Assembly: GCA_018267875.1 (NCBI GenBank)
Contig: JAFDXP010000063.1
Location: 1-64,000 of the forward strand
From: Bacteroidota bacterium
GTDB lineage: Bacteria; Bacteroidota; Bacteroidia; Chitinophagales; Chitinophagaceae
Length of the DNA: 64,000 bases
Direction: 5' to 3'
Program-made: the position numbers and the translations under genes
Shown here: positions 63,169 to 64,000 of the stretch, piece by piece
Layout: every line of letters begins with the position of its first letter
Position numbering within the stretch: position 1 is the first letter of the stretch
Notes under the pieces: model-generated
Told to the model about the DNA's origin: nothing
Databases searched by the model: none
Seen by the model: the letters and a program-made list of their open reading frames with translations, nothing else

Positions 63169-63176
63169 CAAAGGTA
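63169..63176 (-). promoter_or_regulatory. -7 box of the C45 hydrolase gene
   Basis: TACCTTTG on the minus strand, 4 bp before ATG 63164, a nearly leaderless arrangement. An in-frame ATG at 63182 would lie upstream of this box. Confidence 0.5.
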
Positions 63177-63222
63177 AGTCAACCTTCAAAAATGAACAGA
63201 AATTGGTTAAACTGACTGTGTA

Positions 63223-64000
63223 TTAGTATTCAATGTTCAGATTTAATTGTTCTTTCAGAGAGGCTAATGCGGGATTTTCATCCATCATCTCCTGTAGCAA
63301 ATCTGATTTAGAAAGCACCTTTGGCTGAGCTTGAATGTTGGTTTCATCTAGGCGTACTTCTGTTGTTACTCGAACTAATACACCTGTCTTTTCCCTAAAA
63401 AAATCAATTAGTTGATTTCGTTGTTCTTTGGCATATTCTTCCGACAAATCAGAGGGAGCCACCAACCTAATTTCATCTTCCGACACTAACTCTACGGACA
63501 TAGAAGAAAACTGCGCATAGTACATTGTCTTTCCTTCTTCTTTGAGTTGTCTTTTATAAATTTCAAAGGCATCCTCAACTATTTTTATTGTTACCGTTTT
63601 TTTTTCTTCTTCATTCAATTGCGATGTATTGATCGGCACATCTATTTCATCTAACAATGACTTTTGAACGCGTCTTGCCTTGGGTAATGTTGATGGTGGT
63701 TCAGATACTATGTTTACCACCTCTTGCTTAGGCTCCGGAGGTTGATTTGATACTTGATGTGATGCCGGAGAAGAGGGTGCAGGCATTTCTGCTACCCTAT
63801 TTGTAGGCGTTGATTGCTTTCCAGCTATGTCGTCAGGCTTTTTTTTTTCTATTTGCGCTGATGTAGCTTGTAAAATATAGCACAAACGAATCAGGCACAT
63901 TTCGATATGCAATCTTTTATTGGAAGCACTTTTGTAGTTCAGTTCTGCTTCATTAAGAACATTCAGGGCAGAAATAATAAAGGAAGGCGGTGCTTGGCTT
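63223..64000 (-). CDS. dnaX: DNA polymerase III subunit gamma/tau, C-terminal part (5' end outside window)
   Basis: The frame is open to the right edge, so the gene starts outside. The first visible residues, ALNVLNEAELNYKSASNKRL and IEMCLIRLCYI, match the end of the clamp-loader ATPase region (domain III) of DnaX. After it comes a Pro/Ser/Glu-rich linker (RVAEMPAPSSPAS) and a C-terminal domain ending LKEQLNLNIEY, as in Bacteroidota tau. The ATPase motifs lie outside the window. It loads the sliding clamp and organises the replisome. No obvious programmed frameshift heptamer lies in the visible part. Confidence 0.88.
   Translation of the reverse strand, partial: SQAPPSFIISALNVLNEAELNYKSASNKRLHIEMCLIRLCYILQATSAQIEKKKPDDIAGKQSTPTNRVAEMPAPSSPASHQVSNQPPEPKQEVVNIVSEPPSTLPKARRVQKSLLDEIDVPINTSQLNEEEKKTVTIKIVEDAFEIYKRQLKEEGKTMYYAQFSSMSVELVSEDEIRLVAPSDLSEEYAKEQRNQLIDFFREKTGVLVRVTTEVRLDETNIQAQPKVLSKSDLLQEMMDENPALASLKEQLNLNIEY

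Overview
The window reads as a chromosomal segment from a Bacteroidota bacterium, most likely of the Chitinophagales/Sphingobacteriales kind. The evidence is: an AT-rich sequence; promoters of the Bacteroidota type (TTG about 19-21 bp upstream of TAnnTTTG, often almost touching the start codon); many lipoproteins; three proteins with type IX secretion C-terminal sorting domains; a TamL-type lipoprotein Omp85; DUF4175, DUF3108 and choice-of-anchor L families; and a Sec-exported clade II nitrous-oxide reductase. No rRNA, convincing tRNA, CRISPR array, transposase or phage gene was found. The assignment rests on reading the sequence, not on a database search.

Layout. 1-6.5 kb: end of an alpha/beta hydrolase, a long acyl-CoA dehydrogenase, a lipoprotein with a duplicated Cys-rich module, and a four-gene operon (Cys-rich lipoprotein, membrane protein, NarL-type histidine kinase, response regulator). 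6.5-16.7 kb: housekeeping genes on mixed strands (RlmK-like methyltransferase, an A-type Fe-S carrier, EF-G, RNase HI, a CDF metal exporter, a penicillin-acylase-family hydrolase). 16.7-25.4 kb: one long minus-strand nos cluster in the order cytochrome c, nosZ, membrane protein, nosL, nosD, nosF, nosY, followed by an unknown TIM-barrel-like protein. It respires N2O to N2, with maturation factors for the copper centres. 25.4-36 kb: an ABC exporter, SurE, an SMR exporter, methyltransferases, a PAP2 phosphatase, TamL and a DUF3108 protein.

36-42.6 kb looks accessory: small adaptive genes (MBL-fold, DinB-like, TetR, three VOC proteins, arsC, arsM, arsR, DUF1801, a small membrane protein, GGCT-like) with palindromic operators and two structured non-coding elements, one at its left edge and one in front of arsC. 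42.6-45.1 kb holds YggS, PanB and HMG-CoA lyase. 45.2-56 kb is dominated by large minus-strand cell-envelope genes, including three T9SS cargo proteins and a 1131-aa DUF4175 coiled-coil membrane protein. 56-64 kb contains rplS-trmD-rimM, a nucleoside transporter, an arylamine N-acetyltransferase, a glycosyltransferase-DUF2062 fusion, a C45-type autoproteolytic hydrolase and the 3' part of dnaX.

The best candidates for new biology are regulatory: a matched pair of TetR operators, repeated heptamers upstream of nos, a terminator inside the nos operon, a structured leader before arsC, and an ars operon that carries methylation and three VOC enzymes but no pump in view. No wholly new multi-gene system can be demonstrated from sequence reading alone.
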